Positions 44,987 to 46,356 of a DNA stretch of 46,356 bases are shown piece after piece. Below the pieces are notes generated by a model. The model did no database searches. It was not told where the DNA came from and saw only the letters and a list, made by a program, of their open reading frames with translations. Each line of letters starts with the position of its first letter. Within the stretch, counting starts at the first letter, position 1. The stretch is from the NCBI GenBank assembly GCA_012520645.1, contig JAAYNV010000030.1, forward strand, positions 1 to 46,356, read 5' to 3'. The position numbers and the translations under genes are program-made. Origin of the DNA: Clostridiales bacterium (GTDB taxonomy: Bacteria > Bacillota > Clostridia > Lachnospirales > Lachnospiraceae).

Positions 44987-46162
44987 TTACGAAATCCGTT
45001 TCGCAACAACAACAAATCTCCCATCCTCTTCACTGTTATCGCAGGTGGAAAGTGTTAACAGACAGTCACCGTATGAAGCTCTTACACCGGTGTCAAAAAG
45101 TGCCATATCTGCCATTGCATCCATAGCAGAATCAAATTCCGCTTTTGAATTTGCATTAATAAACTGGTAATATTTAAAAGTAATCTCGTCCTCATAAAAA
45201 ATTTTAGAACGGAATACGTACATAACCTGATAGGTTCCCTTTTCATAAATCGAATCGAATTGAATGATCTTATGTTCATTTGCGTATTCTTTACTGCTGT
45301 ATTTATTCAGATCTCCAAACATCTTACCCGAACGCATATGATGCCCGTATATAATCAGATTTGTGCTCGGTTTCAGCACATCACAGCCCGGATCCAGAAA
45401 CAGCGATCCATTCTTATCATACTCCTGATTAAAATTGTGCGTCAGATAATACTCTGTATTACTGGACTGCATGACAGGGTAATCTATTATTGTATCGTCA
45501 ATTTTCAGCCATCCGATTAGGCTTTTGTTCTTATTAAATAAAGTTTTATATTCATCCAGCACATCAGGAGCATCCTGATCACCTGTTTTATGAACCGTAC
45601 CCTTGCCGGAAAGCACAGTACTGTTCTTTAATCCTGCAAGTTCATTGGATTCACTCTGCTTTTTAGCTGCCGAATAATTGTATACGGAAAAATATCCCAG
45701 ACAAAGCACTGCTGTAAGGGCGCAGCTGACAACGATCCATTTCCGCCTTTTTTCCCGTTTTGCAAGTTCCTCCAGAATGACCTTTCGCATTTCAGAATCA
45801 TAATCATCCAGGCTGACCTTCTGCTTCTTTTTCTGTCCAGTGTTGACCTTCCCTGTCGTCTTTTTTTGTTTCTTTTGCCTGTTGGGCTTTGCAGAACCTG
45901 AATTCTCTTTTCCATCATAGCCCTGTTTTATGTATTTCTGTGCCTGTTCATATATTCGGTCGTCAAAATCCCTTCCAAGCTGCGTTTCAAACTGATACTG
46001 TTCTTTCTGCATCTTTTTATATAAAGCAACTATTGTATTCGGATTTTTAGGATCCACCATTTCCTTTAACGAGTCAATCTTCTGTTTGTCCCTGAGTCCT
46101 GCCTGATAATCGGCGGCATTTCGAAATACCTTTCCCTCAACCGTCCACCTGTTGTCAGCCAT
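44987..46162 (-). CDS. Class B sortase with long cytoplasmic N-terminus
   Basis: The 391-residue protein has a charged N-terminal region of about 140 residues (coiled-coil-like, then Lys-rich KPNRQKKQKKTTGKV), one membrane helix (141-162), and the sortase domain. Catalytic His274 is in IYGHHMRSGKMFG, Cys374 in LTLSTCDNS and Arg382 in GRFVVVAKR; the YxGHHM and STC context and the insert after the His fit class B. Sortases cut sorting signals after Thr and join the protein to peptidoglycan. The two downstream LRR proteins carry SPxTGD signals, similar to the SPKTG type used by the class B sortase of Clostridioides difficile. The unusual N-terminal extension is well above the family's normal length. 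Confidence 0.92.
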   Translation of the reverse strand: MADNRWTVEGKVFRNAADYQAGLRDKQKIDSLKEMVDPKNPNTIVALYKKMQKEQYQFETQLGRDFDDRIYEQAQKYIKQGYDGKENSGSAKPNRQKKQKKTTGKVNTGQKKKQKVSLDDYDSEMRKVILEELAKREKRRKWIVVSCALTAVLCLGYFSVYNYSAAKKQSESNELAGLKNSTVLSGKGTVHKTGDQDAPDVLDEYKTLFNKNKSLIGWLKIDDTIIDYPVMQSSNTEYYLTHNFNQEYDKNGSLFLDPGCDVLKPSTNLIIYGHHMRSGKMFGDLNKYSSKEYANEHKIIQFDSIYEKGTYQVMYVFRSKIFYEDEITFKYYQFINANSKAEFDSAMDAMADMALFDTGVRASYGDCLLTLSTCDNSEEDGRFVVVAKRIS

Positions 46163-46236
46163 CTGTAACCTCTGACTCCTTTCTTTGCATGACCTTGAGG
46201 CATACTTATCCTATTATTTATTTACATATATTATCT

Positions 46237-46264
46237 ATTTTACTATATCTTGAAAGAAAATCAA
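46237..46264 (-). promoter_or_regulatory. Probable promoter of the sortase-LRR operon
   Basis: TTGATT (46259-46264), 16-bp spacer, TAAAAT (46237-46242) on the minus strand, with a leader of about 70 bases. The left arm of a 12-bp inverted repeat overlaps the -10 edge and spacer. Confidence 0.5.
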
Positions 46265-46284
46265 GCATTTTATCAAGATATAGT
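46242..46284. repeat. 12-bp inverted repeat ACTATATCTTGA / TCAAGATATAGT
   Basis: Perfect 12-bp arms at 46242-46253 and 46273-46284, 19 bp apart. The TATCTTGA half-site looks like those of MarR-type regulators, though these are normally closely spaced; a third TCAAG lies in the middle at 46261-46265. Placement around the sortase -35 box suggests an operator. Confidence 0.6.
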
Positions 46285-46304
46285 TTTAAGATTTTCTGGA
46301 AACA

Positions 46305-46356
46305 TTGACATGCCCTATCACATATGATAAAGCATAACTAAACTATTTTGGAGGCT
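46305..46356 (+). promoter_or_regulatory. Rightward promoter and ribosome site of a gene beyond the window
   Basis: TTGACA at 46305-46310 has a weak -10 (TAAAGC, 17-bp spacer), and the window ends TTTTGGAGGCT, a strong ribosome-binding site at 46350-46354 with no start codon yet. A plus-strand gene divergent from the sortase therefore probably begins a few bases past the right edge. Confidence 0.5.

Overview
The window is about 46 kb of chromosome from an anaerobic, low-to-mid G+C Firmicute, most likely a member of the Lachnospiraceae (Clostridia). The inference rests on gene content and order: yqfC-yqfD-phoH-HD protein-ybeY, tepA next to ftsK, an NfnAB-type flavoprotein pair, a Re-type citrate synthase, Rex, and a class B sortase beside very large BspA-like leucine-rich-repeat surface proteins. 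Almost everything is on the minus strand; the only complete plus-strand gene is an ABC-F ATPase at 30698-32641. I found no tRNA, rRNA, CRISPR array, insertion sequence or prophage gene.

Region by region, going rightward (transcription is mostly leftward). 1-1036: start of an HI0933-like flavoprotein and a membrane-anchored BofC-like protein. 1122-8349: a flippase of the SpoVB type, ybeY, a shortened and catalytically degenerate PgpH-like HD membrane protein, phoH, then the sporulation genes yqfD and yqfC, both of which are broken (a one-base frameshift and an in-frame amber codon), then pyrimidine-nucleoside phosphorylase. 8443-12462: rlmH, a zinc-ribbon membrane protein, a Dabb protein and the NfnB/NfnA-like pair behind its own promoter. 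12560-20222: tepA, ftsK, fhs, folD and a zinc-ribbon/TPR protein, a probable operon combining DNA translocation with one-carbon (tetrahydrofolate) metabolism. 20420-25750: CorC-type transporter, yebC, a CFI-box protein translationally coupled to metY, and an uncharacterised membrane protein. 25829-30547: a rex-led run of rex, a coiled-coil protein, nnr, alr (TTG start) and mazF without a visible antitoxin.

From 30548 a divergent promoter pair drives rex leftward and the ABC-F gene rightward. 32730-36086 is a 2-oxoglutarate-forming module (Re-citrate synthase, GntR/FCD regulator, NADP-type isocitrate dehydrogenase) whose promoter carries a perfect GntR-like palindrome on its -10 box. 36186-46162 is a surface-display module: class B sortase, a 1649-residue and a 954-residue LRR protein with closely matching sorting signals (SPKTGD / SPDTGD followed by xIHPKWFLA), then a signal-less subtilisin-like protease whose start codon directly follows an intrinsic terminator. 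The last 200 bases hold a divergent promoter region with a 12-bp inverted repeat.

The points most worth follow-up are the double lesion in yqfC/yqfD, where a canonical T TTT TTC slippery heptamer lies exactly at the frameshift; the degenerate PgpH; the sortase-LRR-protease module with its shared juxta-wall domain; and the self-contained operator/promoter of the citrate module.
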